Below are positions 17,201 to 24,895 of a stretch of DNA of 64,000 nt, piece by piece. Location of the stretch: positions 89,801-153,800 of the forward strand of contig NZ_JAAXCY010000015.1 of assembly GCF_014230465.1 (NCBI RefSeq), in the 5' to 3' direction. The translations under genes and the position numbers were made by a program. This DNA is from Pseudomonas cremoris (GTDB taxonomy: Bacteria > Pseudomonadota > Gammaproteobacteria > Pseudomonadales > Pseudomonadaceae). The notes beneath the pieces are model-generated. The model saw only the letters and a list, made by a program, of their open reading frames with translations, was not told the DNA's origin and ran no database searches. Each line of letters begins with the position of its first letter. Position 1 is the first letter of the stretch.

Positions 17201-17623
17201 CGTAATGCGCTGTCCACCGCGCCGATCATCGTGATCTCCGCCAACGCTTTTACCGACGACCGCGAGCGCAGCATTGCCGCGGCCTGCAACGACTACCTGG
17301 CCAAGCCGGTGCGCACCCCGGAACTGCTAGGGCGCGTGCAACAGCACCTGGGCTTGCAGTGGTTGCGGCGCACCCAAAGCCGCGTGCCGCCGCCACCGCC
17401 CAGCGTATTGCCCAGCCCCGAAGACCTGGCCGAACTCGCCGAACTCAGCGCCATCGGTTATGTGCGCGGCCTGCACGCCAAACTCGACAGCATCCTTGCG
17501 CAGCGCCCAGACACCGAGCCGTTCATCAGCAAGGTGCGCGGGCTGCTCAAGGGCTTTCGCCTGGATGAACTCAACCGAACCCTCAAGGAGGCCGAACATG
17601 AATGCGCTCACCCACAGCACTGA
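14240..17623 (+). CDS. NCS1-type permease / hybrid sensor histidine kinase fusion
   Basis: About 1127 residues from GTG 14240, which has GGAG 8 bases upstream; an ATG at 14183 lacks a well-spaced site. Residues 1-480 are a twelve-helix permease of the NCS1 (cytosine/purine/hydantoin) type. Residues 505-542 form a nine-cysteine cluster (CxxC...CPAYC...CSLCC...C). Two helices follow, then a coiled linker, a HisKA domain with SHELRTPLNSI (His687), an HATPase domain (NLLGNAVNF, DTGIGI, GVGLGL) and a receiver with Asp971 (LILMDLSMP). The C-terminal 120 residues resemble no domain I recognise. It probably senses or transports an amide, urea or nucleobase-like solute and phosphorylates the next gene product. 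The stop overlaps that gene by 26 bases. Confidence 0.85.
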   Translation: MHPPSGTQRIVKIRRDYNTWVADETMEDYALRYTPKSFRKWSELRIANTALGAVSFLALEAIGGVLALSYGFTNTFWAILAISLVIFLTGLPISYYAARYGVDMDLLTRGAGFGYIGSTITSLIYASFTFLFFALEAAIMALALELYFHIPLAFAYVICSLLVIPLVAYGVTLISRLQLWTQPLWLLLLVLPYGFVWWKNPDAFSDWTSFVGRSGDGGGFNLLAFCAACTVALSLVTQIGEQVDYLRFLPEKTAANRKRWWAALLCAGPGWIIPGALKMFAGAFLAFLALQHEIPMERAAEPTQMYLVAFRYVFSSPEWALGAMVLFVFISQMKINLTNAYAGSLAWSNFFARVTHSHPGRVVWLVFNVAIALMLMELGVFDVIDQVLGLYANIAIAWIGTLVADLVINKPLGLSPKHIEFKRAHLYDINPVGVGSMLIASLLSILAHFGLFGALAQAAPPFVALGTALIMAPLLAWLTKGKYYIARTSDAQLIHPVAPATHAVCGLCSNPFETADMAFCPAYCTPICSLCCSLDARCGDRCKPHGRLVSQFEGVLRWLLPNTMMPRLHTRLAHYLGLLLALVLMLAGALALIYVQAAQGLPHSETLYQAFFKAFLTLSVLAAVLAWWVVLTRESRGVAQEESDRQTLLLMQEIDAHSLTDQALQQAKEASEAANAAKSRYVTGLSHELRTPLNSILGFTQILQRDSAMPEQHQDALATILRSGSHLVSLIDGLLDVAKIEAGKLRLELTEIPFPELLHDLEQMFTPQAQDKGLRFRLDCVGKIPAVVRGDEKRVRQILINLLGNAVNFTDSGEVRLRVSYMRETANFEIIDTGIGIDPGQLERIFQPFERGDLMRQDNGVGLGLTITRMLTALMGGELRVTSELDKGTCFQVRLFLSQVRAPQAVVHVEHDIIGYQGERRRILVVDDHVDHRKVLAGMLTPLGFEVIQASNGQDAIRQVALLAPDLILMDLSMPTLDGYETSRLIRRNALSTAPIIVISANAFTDDRERSIAAACNDYLAKPVRTPELLGRVQQHLGLQWLRRTQSRVPPPPPSVLPSPEDLAELAELSAIGYVRGLHAKLDSILAQRPDTEPFISKVRGLLKGFRLDELNRTLKEAEHECAHPQH

Positions 17624-18263
17624 ACCTGGCGTCGTGCTGATCGTCGACGACACGCCGGACAACCTGGCCATGCTCTCGGATGCACTCGACGACGCCGGCT
17701 ACATGGTGCTAGTGGCCCTCGACGGCCTCAGCGCGCTGAACCGCGTGCAACGCCGGCGCCCGGACCTGATCCTGCTGGACGCAATGATGCCCGGCCTGGA
17801 CGGCTTCGAAACCTGCCGCCGGCTCAAGGCACAACCGGCCAGCGCGGATATTCCGGTGGTGTTCATGACCGGCCTGACGGACACCAAGCATGTGGTGCAA
17901 GGCTTCGAAGTGGGCGGCAGTGACTATGTGACCAAGCCGATCCAGACCGACGAAGTGCTGGCGCGGGTGGCGGCGCATTTGCGTACCTCGCGCATTTTGC
18001 TGTCGGCGCGGGAGGCCCGGCAGCCGAGTGTGTTGACGCTGGAGGATGAGCCGGCGCATCGGTTGTTGTCGGCGCGGTTTGCGCTGACGGAGCGCGAGGT
18101 GGAGGTGCTGCGGTGGGTGGCGTGCGGTAAGACCAATCGGGATATTGGCGATATTTTGGGGTTGAGTCCGCGGACCGTGAACAAGCATTTGGAGCATGTG
18201 TATGTGAAGCTCGGCGTGGAAACACGCACGGCGGCAACATCAGTTGCGTTAGCCGCACTCTGA
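17598..18263 (+). CDS. Response regulator, receiver plus LuxR-type HTH
   Basis: A 221-residue two-domain regulator from ATG 17598, preceded by AAGGAGG and lying inside the end of the kinase gene. The receiver has the acidic pair VDD (16-18), phospho-acceptor Asp61 (LILLDAMMPGLDG) and the TKPI lysine. The C-terminal LuxR helix-turn-helix reads LTEREVEVLRWVACGKTNRDIG, then LSPRTVNKHLEHVYVKLGV. It is the cognate output of the permease-kinase. The TACGT-N6-ACGTA palindromes near urtA and fmdA have the size and symmetry expected for such a regulator; that link is inferred. Confidence 0.88.
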   Translation: MNALTHSTEPGVVLIVDDTPDNLAMLSDALDDAGYMVLVALDGLSALNRVQRRRPDLILLDAMMPGLDGFETCRRLKAQPASADIPVVFMTGLTDTKHVVQGFEVGGSDYVTKPIQTDEVLARVAAHLRTSRILLSAREARQPSVLTLEDEPAHRLLSARFALTEREVEVLRWVACGKTNRDIGDILGLSPRTVNKHLEHVYVKLGVETRTAATSVALAAL

Positions 18264-18283
18264 ATGTTGGTGAAGTTCTTCTT

Positions 18284-18386
18284 GTGGGAGCGGGCTTGTG
18301 TGGGAGCGGGCTTGCTCGCGAAGGCGTAGTGTCAGTCAAAGACCTTCTAACTGAACCACCGCCTTCGCGAGCAAGCCCGCTCCCAC
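18284..18386. repeat. REPIN with an extra partial REP
   Basis: A full inverted pair of GTGGGAGCGGGCTTGCTCGC units spans 18300-18386. A second truncated copy of the left unit (GTGGGAGCGGGCTTGT) lies directly before it at 18284. It occupies the gap between the convergent response-regulator and IclR genes. Confidence 0.88.
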
Positions 18387-18414
18387 ATTTGATCTGCAGT
18401 GTTATGAAAATCGG

Positions 18415-19245
18415 TTACCCGCCGAAGGCTTGGGAGGGCCTGCGCAACGTCGGATCAAACGGATTGATCCTCGGCCCGATCGCCGCCGCTTCGCGCTTCA
18501 ACAACTCCACCACCATCGGCAACCGGCTCGGCCCCAGCCGATCACTGATGGTCGCCACACTCAACGCCGCCACCGCGTGCCCATCGCGATTGAGGATCGG
18601 CACCGCCAACCCGGCCATGCCTTCCAGCACCCCGGTATTGCGCGCGGCGTAACCCAGGTTGCGCACGTTCTCCACCTCCGAGCGCAACAGCACCTCGTCA
18701 TACAGGTGAAAGTCCTTGAGCCGTGGCAGGTTGTAGCGGATCACCGTTTCGCGCTCTTCCTCCGGCAGGAACGCCAGGATCGCCAAGCTGCCCTGCCCCA
18801 CGCCCAACGCGACGCGCCCGCCAATATCGCCGGTGAAGGTGCGGATCGGGTACGGGCCTTCGCTGCGGTCCAGGCAGATCGCGTCAAAGCCGGAGCGCGC
18901 CAGCAGGAACAACGAATCGCCCAACGAAGCACTCAGGCGCAACATGCTCGGCCGAACCAGGTCGCGCAGGTTGCCGGTCTTGCCTGCGTTCGCCGCCAGC
19001 GCGAAGAACTCCAGGCTCAGGCGATAGCGTTTGCTGCGCGCGTCCTGTTCCACCATGCCTTCGTCCATCAGGCTGCGCAGCAGGCGGTGGGTGGTCGGCT
19101 GGGACAGGCCCACCTGTTGCGCCAACTGAGTCACGCGCTCGCCGCCTTCGGGCACCTCGCCCAAGGTGCGCAAGAGCGCAAACAAACGTGACACCCCGCC
19201 AGCACCGACTTCTTTGCCGCCGCTATTTCGATCAGTGGAATCCAT
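18415..19245 (-). CDS. IclR family transcriptional regulator
   Basis: A 276-residue protein from ATG 19245. The N-terminal winged helix (VSRLFALLRTLGE, then RVTQLAQQVGLSQPTTHRLLRSLMDEGMVEQ) is followed by the IclR effector domain (GDSLFLLARSGFDAICLDRSEG, then GVLEGMAGLAVPIL). It is divergent from the transporter/dehydrogenase operon at 19488-25927 and most likely controls it. A CGATCAGTG-type sequence covers its own start codon and recurs in the intergenic region, a candidate operator pair. Confidence 0.88.
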   Translation of the reverse strand: MDSTDRNSGGKEVGAGGVSRLFALLRTLGEVPEGGERVTQLAQQVGLSQPTTHRLLRSLMDEGMVEQDARSKRYRLSLEFFALAANAGKTGNLRDLVRPSMLRLSASLGDSLFLLARSGFDAICLDRSEGPYPIRTFTGDIGGRVALGVGQGSLAILAFLPEEERETVIRYNLPRLKDFHLYDEVLLRSEVENVRNLGYAARNTGVLEGMAGLAVPILNRDGHAVAALSVATISDRLGPSRLPMVVELLKREAAAIGPRINPFDPTLRRPSQAFGG

Positions 19246-19318
19246 AGCACCCGTTACCTTGGTAAATTCCGGTGAGTGAATAAAACTGAAAATAATAGTC
19301 CGATCAGTGAAATTCCAT
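19229..19318. promoter_or_regulatory. Direct repeats, candidate IclR operators
   Basis: CGATCAGTGGAATCCAT (19229-19245) covers the IclR start codon. A close copy, CGATCAGTGAAATTCCAT, lies at 19301-19318 in the same orientation. The copies differ by one base and one insertion. The rest of the gap to the ABC gene (19319-19487) contains no other strong signal that I can see. IclR binding here is inferred. Confidence 0.4.
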
Positions 19319-19487
19319 CTTCCGCCCATCCTAGTCTTCGTCCTAATCTGCGTCCACAGGGGCGAAATGAACAACAACGGCAGCCGACTTTGAGATCGAG
19401 CGCCAACGCACCCGCAACACCCTTTTCGCATCTGCCCAAAACAACAAAGCGCGTTTCGACGCGACTTAAAAAAGGTGGAACGCACCC

Positions 19488-20516
19488 ATGGCATTTCTCC
19501 AACTCAACGCCTTGAGCAAACGCTACGGCGCCGTCGACGCGGTGGTTGCCACCGACCTTGCGGTGGAAAAAGGCGAGTTCGTGTCCCTGCTCGGCCCCTC
19601 GGGCTGCGGCAAGACCACCACCCTGCAAATGATCGCCGGCTTCGTTGATGTCAGCGGCGGCCAGATCCTGCTGGACGGCCGCGACATCACCCACGCCAAG
19701 CCCGCCAGCCGTGGCCTGGGCGTGGTGTTCCAAAGCTACGCGCTGTTCCCCCACATGACCGTGCGCGACAACGTCGCCTTCGGCTTGAAGATGCGCAAGG
19801 TGCCGGCCACCGAGATCGCCAGCAAGGTCAAGACCGTGCTGGAGCTGGTGCGCCTGGCCCAACACGCCGACCGCTACCCACGCGAACTCTCTGGCGGCCA
19901 ACGCCAACGCGTCGCCTTGGCACGCGCCTTGGTGATCGAGCCGCCGGTGTTGCTGCTGGATGAACCGCTGTCCAACCTCGACGCCAACCTGCGCGAAGAG
20001 ATGCAATTCGAGATTCGCCGCATTCAGTGCGCCGTCGGCATCACCACCTTGATGGTCACCCACGACCAGGCGGAGGCGCTGTCCATCAGCGACCGCGTAG
20101 TGGTGATGCAAGCCGGGCGCGTCACCCAGATCGACGCGCCGTACAAGCTGTACGAACACCCGCGCACTCGTTTTATCTCGGACTTCGTCGGCAAGGCCAA
20201 CCTGCTGCCCGGGGACTACGACGAACTGCGCATCCCGCAAGTGCGCCACGCAGGTGGCGACGGCGAACTGACCCTGAGCCTGCGCCCGGAAAAAATCCAG
20301 TTGGTGGACGCAGGTACGGGCCGCCTGCAAGGCCAGGTGATCAACCGCTATTTCTTCGGCAGCCAATGGCTGTACCACGTCGACACCGCCTTGGGCGAAG
20401 TCACCGTGGTGCGCAGCAACGACGGCAATGCACCGCTGCGTTGCGGCACGGCAGTGGGCCTGGATTGGCACGCGAGCCTGCTGCGGGTATTGGCAGCGGA
20501 TGAGGTGCACCCATGA
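19488..20516 (+). CDS. ABC transporter ATPase, PotA-like
   Basis: A 342-residue importer ATPase of the polyamine/Fe/opine class with Walker A GPSGCGKTT, Q-loop VVFQSYALFPHMTV, signature ELSGGQRQRVALARAL, Walker B VLLLDEPLSNLDANLR and H-loop VTHDQ. The C-terminal 90 residues form a TOBE domain (LSLRPEKIQL). The stop overlaps the next permease start (ATGA-type junction at 20513), so the genes are coupled. It energises uptake of the substrate oxidised by the dehydrogenase encoded downstream. Confidence 0.9.
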   Translation: MAFLQLNALSKRYGAVDAVVATDLAVEKGEFVSLLGPSGCGKTTTLQMIAGFVDVSGGQILLDGRDITHAKPASRGLGVVFQSYALFPHMTVRDNVAFGLKMRKVPATEIASKVKTVLELVRLAQHADRYPRELSGGQRQRVALARALVIEPPVLLLDEPLSNLDANLREEMQFEIRRIQCAVGITTLMVTHDQAEALSISDRVVVMQAGRVTQIDAPYKLYEHPRTRFISDFVGKANLLPGDYDELRIPQVRHAGGDGELTLSLRPEKIQLVDAGTGRLQGQVINRYFFGSQWLYHVDTALGEVTVVRSNDGNAPLRCGTAVGLDWHASLLRVLAADEVHP

Positions 20517-21358
20517 GTCGAGGGTATCTGCTGTCGTTGCCGGCCCTGGTGCTGTTTATCGGGCTGCTGATTGTGCCCCTGGGGCTGACATTGGTGCTGT
20601 CGTTCAACGTGTTCGACTACCAGCTAGGGGTGAAGGCCGATGAGTGGACCTTTGCTCATTATTGGTCGCTGCTGAGCGATTCGTACTTCTACGGGATTTT
20701 CTGGCGCACCTTCTGGATCAGCGCCCTGGTCACCCTGCTGTGCGTGGTGATCGGGGTGCCCGAGGCGTACATCCTCAGCCGCATGGGCACGCCGTGGCGC
20801 TCGATTTTCCTGATCCTGATCCTCACGCCACTGCTGATCTCGGTGGTGGTGCGTGCCTTCGGCTGGAGCCTGCTGTTGGGGGCCGATGGGCTGGTGAACC
20901 AAACCATCCAGTTCCTCGGCGGGCGCCCGGTGAAACTGCTGTATACGCCGTTCGCGGTGATCATCGCGCTGGTGCACGTGATGCTGCCGTTCATGATCAT
21001 TCCGGTATGGACTTCCCTGCAAAAGCTCGACCCGTCGGCTGAGCAGGCGGCGTTGTCACTCGGTGCAAGCCAGGCCACGGTGATGCGCAAAATCGTCTTG
21101 CCGCAAGTCATGCCTGGAGTGCTGTCCGGCACCCTGATCGTGTTCGGCCTGGCGGCCAGCTCCTTCGCCATCCCCGGCCTGCTGGGCGGGCGACGCCTGA
21201 AAATGGTCGCCACCGTGGTGTACGACCAGTACCTGTCGGAACTCAACTGGCCCATGGGCGCGACCATCGCGGTGGTGCTGCTGTTGGTCAACCTGCTGAT
21301 CATGCTGAGCTGGAACCGCATGGTCGAAGGCCGCTACAAAAAGTCCCTGGGGGTTTAA
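20513..21358 (+). CDS. ABC transporter permease, PotB-like
   Basis: A 281-residue membrane protein with six helices. The EAA loop is visible (LDPSAEQAALSLGASQATVMRKIVLPQVMPG), typical of polyamine/opine-class permeases. The first helix begins almost at the N-terminus. It overlaps the ATPase gene by 4 bases and lies 4 bases before the second permease. Confidence 0.9.
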   Translation: MSRGYLLSLPALVLFIGLLIVPLGLTLVLSFNVFDYQLGVKADEWTFAHYWSLLSDSYFYGIFWRTFWISALVTLLCVVIGVPEAYILSRMGTPWRSIFLILILTPLLISVVVRAFGWSLLLGADGLVNQTIQFLGGRPVKLLYTPFAVIIALVHVMLPFMIIPVWTSLQKLDPSAEQAALSLGASQATVMRKIVLPQVMPGVLSGTLIVFGLAASSFAIPGLLGGRRLKMVATVVYDQYLSELNWPMGATIAVVLLLVNLLIMLSWNRMVEGRYKKSLGV

Positions 21359-21362
21359 GCGC

Positions 21363-22157
21363 ATGTCCAGAAACGGTCCTTTGGCCCTCGGTTTCCACGG
21401 TTTGGTGGTGCTGTTCATGATGGCCCCGCTGGTGGTGGTGTGCCTGGTGGCGTTCACCCCGGAAAACACCCTGAGCCTGCCCACGTCGGGCTTCTCGCTG
21501 CGTTGGTTTCGCGCGGTGTTCGAGCGCGCTGACTTTATCCAGGCGTTCTATAACAGCGTGATCCTGGCGTTCACCGCCGCGAGCCTGGCGACGTTGATCG
21601 CGGTGCCGGCGGCATTGGCGATCAGTCGCTATCAGTTTCCGGGGCGCAACTTCTTCAGCGCGTTGTTCCTGTCACCGATCATCATCCCGCACCTGGTGCT
21701 GGGGGTGGCGATGCTGCGTTTATTCGCACTGATGGGCGTTAACGGCAGCTTTACCTGGTTGATGCTGGCGCACGTGGTGATCATCACCCCGTACGTGCTG
21801 CGCCTGGTGCTGGCAGCGGCCATCGGCATTGACCGCAGTGCCGAACAGGCCGCGGAATCACTAGGTGCCAGCCGCTTTACGCTGTTTCGCCAGATCACCC
21901 TGCCGATGATCCTGCCCGGCGTGGCTGGCGGTTGGTTGCTGGCGTTCATCAACAGTTTCGACGAGGTGACGCTGTCGATCTTCGTCAGCTCACCCGCCAC
22001 GCAAACCCTGCCGGTGCGCATGTACGTGTACGCCACCGAATCCATCGACCCGATGATGGCGGCCGTTTCTGCGTTGGTGATCGCGCTGACCGCCGCCACC
22101 ATGATTCTGCTGGACCGGGTCTACGGTCTTGACCGCGTATTGGTGGGGAAACATTGA
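21363..22157 (+). CDS. ABC transporter permease, PotC-like
   Basis: A 264-residue six-helix permease with the EAA motif IDRSAEQAAESLGASRFTLFRQITLPMILPG, the partner of the preceding permease. Its TGA stop overlaps the ATG of the following ferredoxin-like gene (TGATG at 22155-22159). Transporter and dehydrogenase are therefore translated from one message. Confidence 0.9.
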   Translation: MSRNGPLALGFHGLVVLFMMAPLVVVCLVAFTPENTLSLPTSGFSLRWFRAVFERADFIQAFYNSVILAFTAASLATLIAVPAALAISRYQFPGRNFFSALFLSPIIIPHLVLGVAMLRLFALMGVNGSFTWLMLAHVVIITPYVLRLVLAAAIGIDRSAEQAAESLGASRFTLFRQITLPMILPGVAGGWLLAFINSFDEVTLSIFVSSPATQTLPVRMYVYATESIDPMMAAVSALVIALTAATMILLDRVYGLDRVLVGKH

Positions 22158-22447
22158 TGGCCTTGTTCAAACGCCTGGCCGAGACCCAGCGCCCTGCCGT
22201 GGCCTTTACCCTCGACGGCCAACCGGCCAGCGGCTTGCTGGGCGATACCTTGCTGACCGCCGTGCTGACCTGCGCCGAGCACCTGCGTGGCAGTGACTTC
22301 AGCGCCGAACGGCGTGCCGGTTTCTGCCTGATGGGCGCGTGCCAGGATTGCTGGGTGCGGCTTGAAGATGGGCGGCGCGTGCGCGCGTGCTCGACGCTGC
22401 TGGAGGAAGGCCAGGCGATCAGCCGCGACCTGGGGCGTCAGCCATGA
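22157..22447 (+). CDS. [2Fe-2S] subunit of HcnA/opine-oxidase-like dehydrogenase
   Basis: A 96-residue ferredoxin-like protein. The cysteine pattern C-x4-C-x2-C-x11-C (FCLMGACQDCW...RVRAC) fits the HcnA/OoxA-type [2Fe-2S] subunit. The start is the ATG at 22157, which overlaps the upstream stop. The three-gene set of small iron-sulfur protein, FAD/iron-sulfur protein and FAD oxidoreductase is shared by hydrogen cyanide synthase, opine oxidases and D-hydroxyproline dehydrogenase. With its ABC transporter, an amino-acid-derived secondary amine is more likely than glycine for cyanide, but the substrate is unknown. Confidence 0.82.
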   Translation: MALFKRLAETQRPAVAFTLDGQPASGLLGDTLLTAVLTCAEHLRGSDFSAERRAGFCLMGACQDCWVRLEDGRRVRACSTLLEEGQAISRDLGRQP

Positions 22448-23787
22448 AGCCGGTGGTGATTGTGGGCGCAGGCCCAGCGGGGATCAGCGCGGCGCGCACC
22501 CTGCTCGACCACGGCATCAAACCCTGCCTGGTGGATGAGAGCCTGCGCGGCGGCGGGCAGATCTATCGCCGCCAACCGGCAAATTTCCAGCGCTCGGCAA
22601 GGCAACTCTATGGCTTTGAGGCGAGCAAGGCCGAGGCCGTACACCGCACCGTGGATGAGCTGGCACCGTTGATCGACTACCGCCCGGAAACCTTGGTGTG
22701 GAACGCCGAAGAGGGCCGCCTGGACATGCTCAACAACAGCCACGCCACGAGCATCGAATACGCACAGATCATTGTTGCCACAGGCGCCACCGACCGCATC
22801 CTGCCGGTGCCGGGCTGGACCTTGCCCGGCGTGTACAGCCTGGGCGCTGCGCAGATCGCCTTGAAATACCAGGGCTGCGCCATTGGCGAACGCGTTGCGT
22901 TTTGTGGCAGCGGGCCGTTGCTTTACCTGGTCGCTTATCAATATGCCAAGGCCGGTGCCAAGGTCGTCGCAGTGCTCGACAGCGCGCCGTTCAGCGCCCA
23001 GTGCCGTGCATTACCGGCGCTGCTCGGACAACCGGCGACCTTGGCCAAGGGCGTGTATTACCGCGCCTGGCTGACCGCCCATGGCATTCCTGTGCATCAG
23101 GGCGCGACGCTCACGCACATCGACGGTGAGCAACGGGTCAGCGGCATTCGTTGGGGCGATCACACCCTTGAATGTGACGCCGTGGCCTTCGCCCACGCCC
23201 TGCGCAGCGAGACCCAACTGGCGGACTTGCTCGGCTGCCAATTCACCTGGAACGCATTGAATCGTGCCTGGTTGCCGCAACGGGACAACGCCGGACGCAG
23301 CAGCGTCGAAGGCGTGTACCTGGCGGGTGACGGTGCCGGGATCATGGGCGCCGATGCCGCACAGATGGCCGGTGAACGTGCAGCATTGGCGGTGCTGGAG
23401 GACTGCGGTATCGCGATAGATCATCGCCGCCCCGCTGTACTGGAGCAGCAATTGGCAGGCATCCAACGTTTTCGCCAGGGCCTGGAAACCGCGTTCCCCT
23501 TCCCCGAACAATGGGCGGCGCAAGCGCCAGATGAGTTGATCCTGTGCCGTTGCGAAGAAGTCAGCGTCGGCGATGTGCGTAAGGTGGTGGATGAAGGCCA
23601 TTGGGAGATCAATCGGGTCAAGGCCCATTGCCGTGTCGGCATGGGCCGCTGCCAGGGGCGCATGTGCGGGCTGGCGGCAGCGGAAATCGTGGCCGAACGC
23701 AGTGGCCGAGCGATTGAACAAGTGGGACGTATGCGCGGCCAGGCACCGATCAAGCCACTGCCGTTTGGCGTGGAGGTGCAGCCATGA
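22444..23787 (+). CDS. FAD/NAD-binding and [2Fe-2S] subunit of HcnB/OoxA-like dehydrogenase
   Basis: A 447-residue protein from ATG 22444, overlapping the preceding stop. The N-terminal dinucleotide fold is VVIVGAGPAGISAARTLL, and a second fold begins near GERVAFCGSGPLLYLVAYQ. A C-terminal flavin motif reads YLAGDGAGIMGADAA. The last 90 residues hold a BFD-like [2Fe-2S] domain (CRCEEVSVGDVRKVV, then HCRVGMGRCQGRMC). This is the electron-transferring B subunit. It overlaps the next gene by 4 bases. Confidence 0.87.
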   Translation: MKPVVIVGAGPAGISAARTLLDHGIKPCLVDESLRGGGQIYRRQPANFQRSARQLYGFEASKAEAVHRTVDELAPLIDYRPETLVWNAEEGRLDMLNNSHATSIEYAQIIVATGATDRILPVPGWTLPGVYSLGAAQIALKYQGCAIGERVAFCGSGPLLYLVAYQYAKAGAKVVAVLDSAPFSAQCRALPALLGQPATLAKGVYYRAWLTAHGIPVHQGATLTHIDGEQRVSGIRWGDHTLECDAVAFAHALRSETQLADLLGCQFTWNALNRAWLPQRDNAGRSSVEGVYLAGDGAGIMGADAAQMAGERAALAVLEDCGIAIDHRRPAVLEQQLAGIQRFRQGLETAFPFPEQWAAQAPDELILCRCEEVSVGDVRKVVDEGHWEINRVKAHCRVGMGRCQGRMCGLAAAEIVAERSGRAIEQVGRMRGQAPIKPLPFGVEVQP

Positions 23788-24881
23788 TCGACGTGATCGT
23801 ACTCGGCGGCGGCATTGTTGGCGCGTCGGCGGCGTTGATGCTCGCGCAAAAAGGCCAACGCGTGGCGCTGGTGGAGCGTGACTTCTGCGGCTCCCATTCC
23901 AGCGGCGTGAATTATGGCGGTGTACGGCGCCAAGGGCGACCTCTGCACCAGTTGTCGCTGTCGCAGCGTGCGCATGAACTGTGGGCCGACTTGCCGGGGT
24001 TGATCGGCATCAATGGCGAATATGTGCGTTCAGGCCATTTGAAGTTGGCGCGCAGCCACGCCGATTTTGCCGCGTTGCAGGCCTATGCCGAACAGACTCG
24101 GGGGTTTGGCCTGGGTTTGCAGTTGCTGGACTACGCCGAGTTGCGCGCGCGTTTCCCCTGGGTCGGTGATATCGCCGTGGGCGCCTCGTTGTGCCCAGAG
24201 GACGGCCATGCCAACCCACGCCTGGTCTCGCCCGCCTTCGCCCGTGCCGCGCAGCGCTGCGGTGCCGACGTGTACGAACAGGCCGAAGTGACTTGCATCG
24301 AACATGACAGCCGCCAGTTTCAGGTGCACTGCGCCAATGGCCTGCACCTGCAAGCGCCGTGGCTGCTGAATTGCGCCGGGGCCTGGGCCGGCACCGTCGC
24401 CGCGCAGTTTGGCGAAGCGGTACCGATGACCTCGGCGCACCCGGCAATGCTGGTGACCGAGCCGCTGCCGGTGGTGATGAACGTGAGCACCGGCGTCGAA
24501 GGCGGCGGCATTTATGCGCGCCAGGTTTCCCGGGGCAATTGCATCCTGGGCGGTGGTCGTGGTTTTGCCTTGGGCCCCGCGCAAGCGCGACCGGGACAAG
24601 CCGCCGTCCTGGAGATCCTGCGTAATGCCGGCGAACTGTACCCGTTCCTCAAAGGTGCCCAGGCCATCCGTACCTGGAGCGGCACCGAAGGTTACCTCCC
24701 CGATCATGAACCGGTGATCGGGCCCAGCAGCACCCAACCTGGCCTGCTCCACGGTTTCGGCTTTGCCGGCGCCGGGTTCCAGCTTGGTCCCGCCGTCGGT
24801 GAAGCCCTGGCAGAGATCGTCTGCACCGGAGCCAGCCGTCACCCCATCGAAGCGTTTTCCATCCGTCGTTTCCAAGCCTGA
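23784..24881 (+). CDS. FAD-dependent amine oxidoreductase (HcnC/OoxB/DadA-like)
   Basis: A 365-residue DAO-superfamily flavoenzyme. The N-terminal FAD fold is VIVLGGGIVGASAALMLAQKG, and the C-terminal end has GFGFAGAGFQLGPAVGEALAEIV, the FAD-pyrophosphate closing motif. It is the catalytic subunit that oxidises a C-N bond of an amino-acid-like substrate. The two upstream genes would receive the electrons. The assignment to a specific amine (opine, D-hydroxyproline, sarcosine-like) cannot be made from sequence. Confidence 0.87.
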   Translation: MIDVIVLGGGIVGASAALMLAQKGQRVALVERDFCGSHSSGVNYGGVRRQGRPLHQLSLSQRAHELWADLPGLIGINGEYVRSGHLKLARSHADFAALQAYAEQTRGFGLGLQLLDYAELRARFPWVGDIAVGASLCPEDGHANPRLVSPAFARAAQRCGADVYEQAEVTCIEHDSRQFQVHCANGLHLQAPWLLNCAGAWAGTVAAQFGEAVPMTSAHPAMLVTEPLPVVMNVSTGVEGGGIYARQVSRGNCILGGGRGFALGPAQARPGQAAVLEILRNAGELYPFLKGAQAIRTWSGTEGYLPDHEPVIGPSSTQPGLLHGFGFAGAGFQLGPAVGEALAEIVCTGASRHPIEAFSIRRFQA

Positions 24882-24895
24882 GAGGAAAAACACCC

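Noticed and set aside
22157..24881. Hydrogen cyanide synthase hcnABC
   Set aside because: Architecture is shared, but the operon includes a dedicated ABC importer and an IclR regulator, which fits catabolism of an imported amine better than cyanide formation. Sequence alone cannot settle it.
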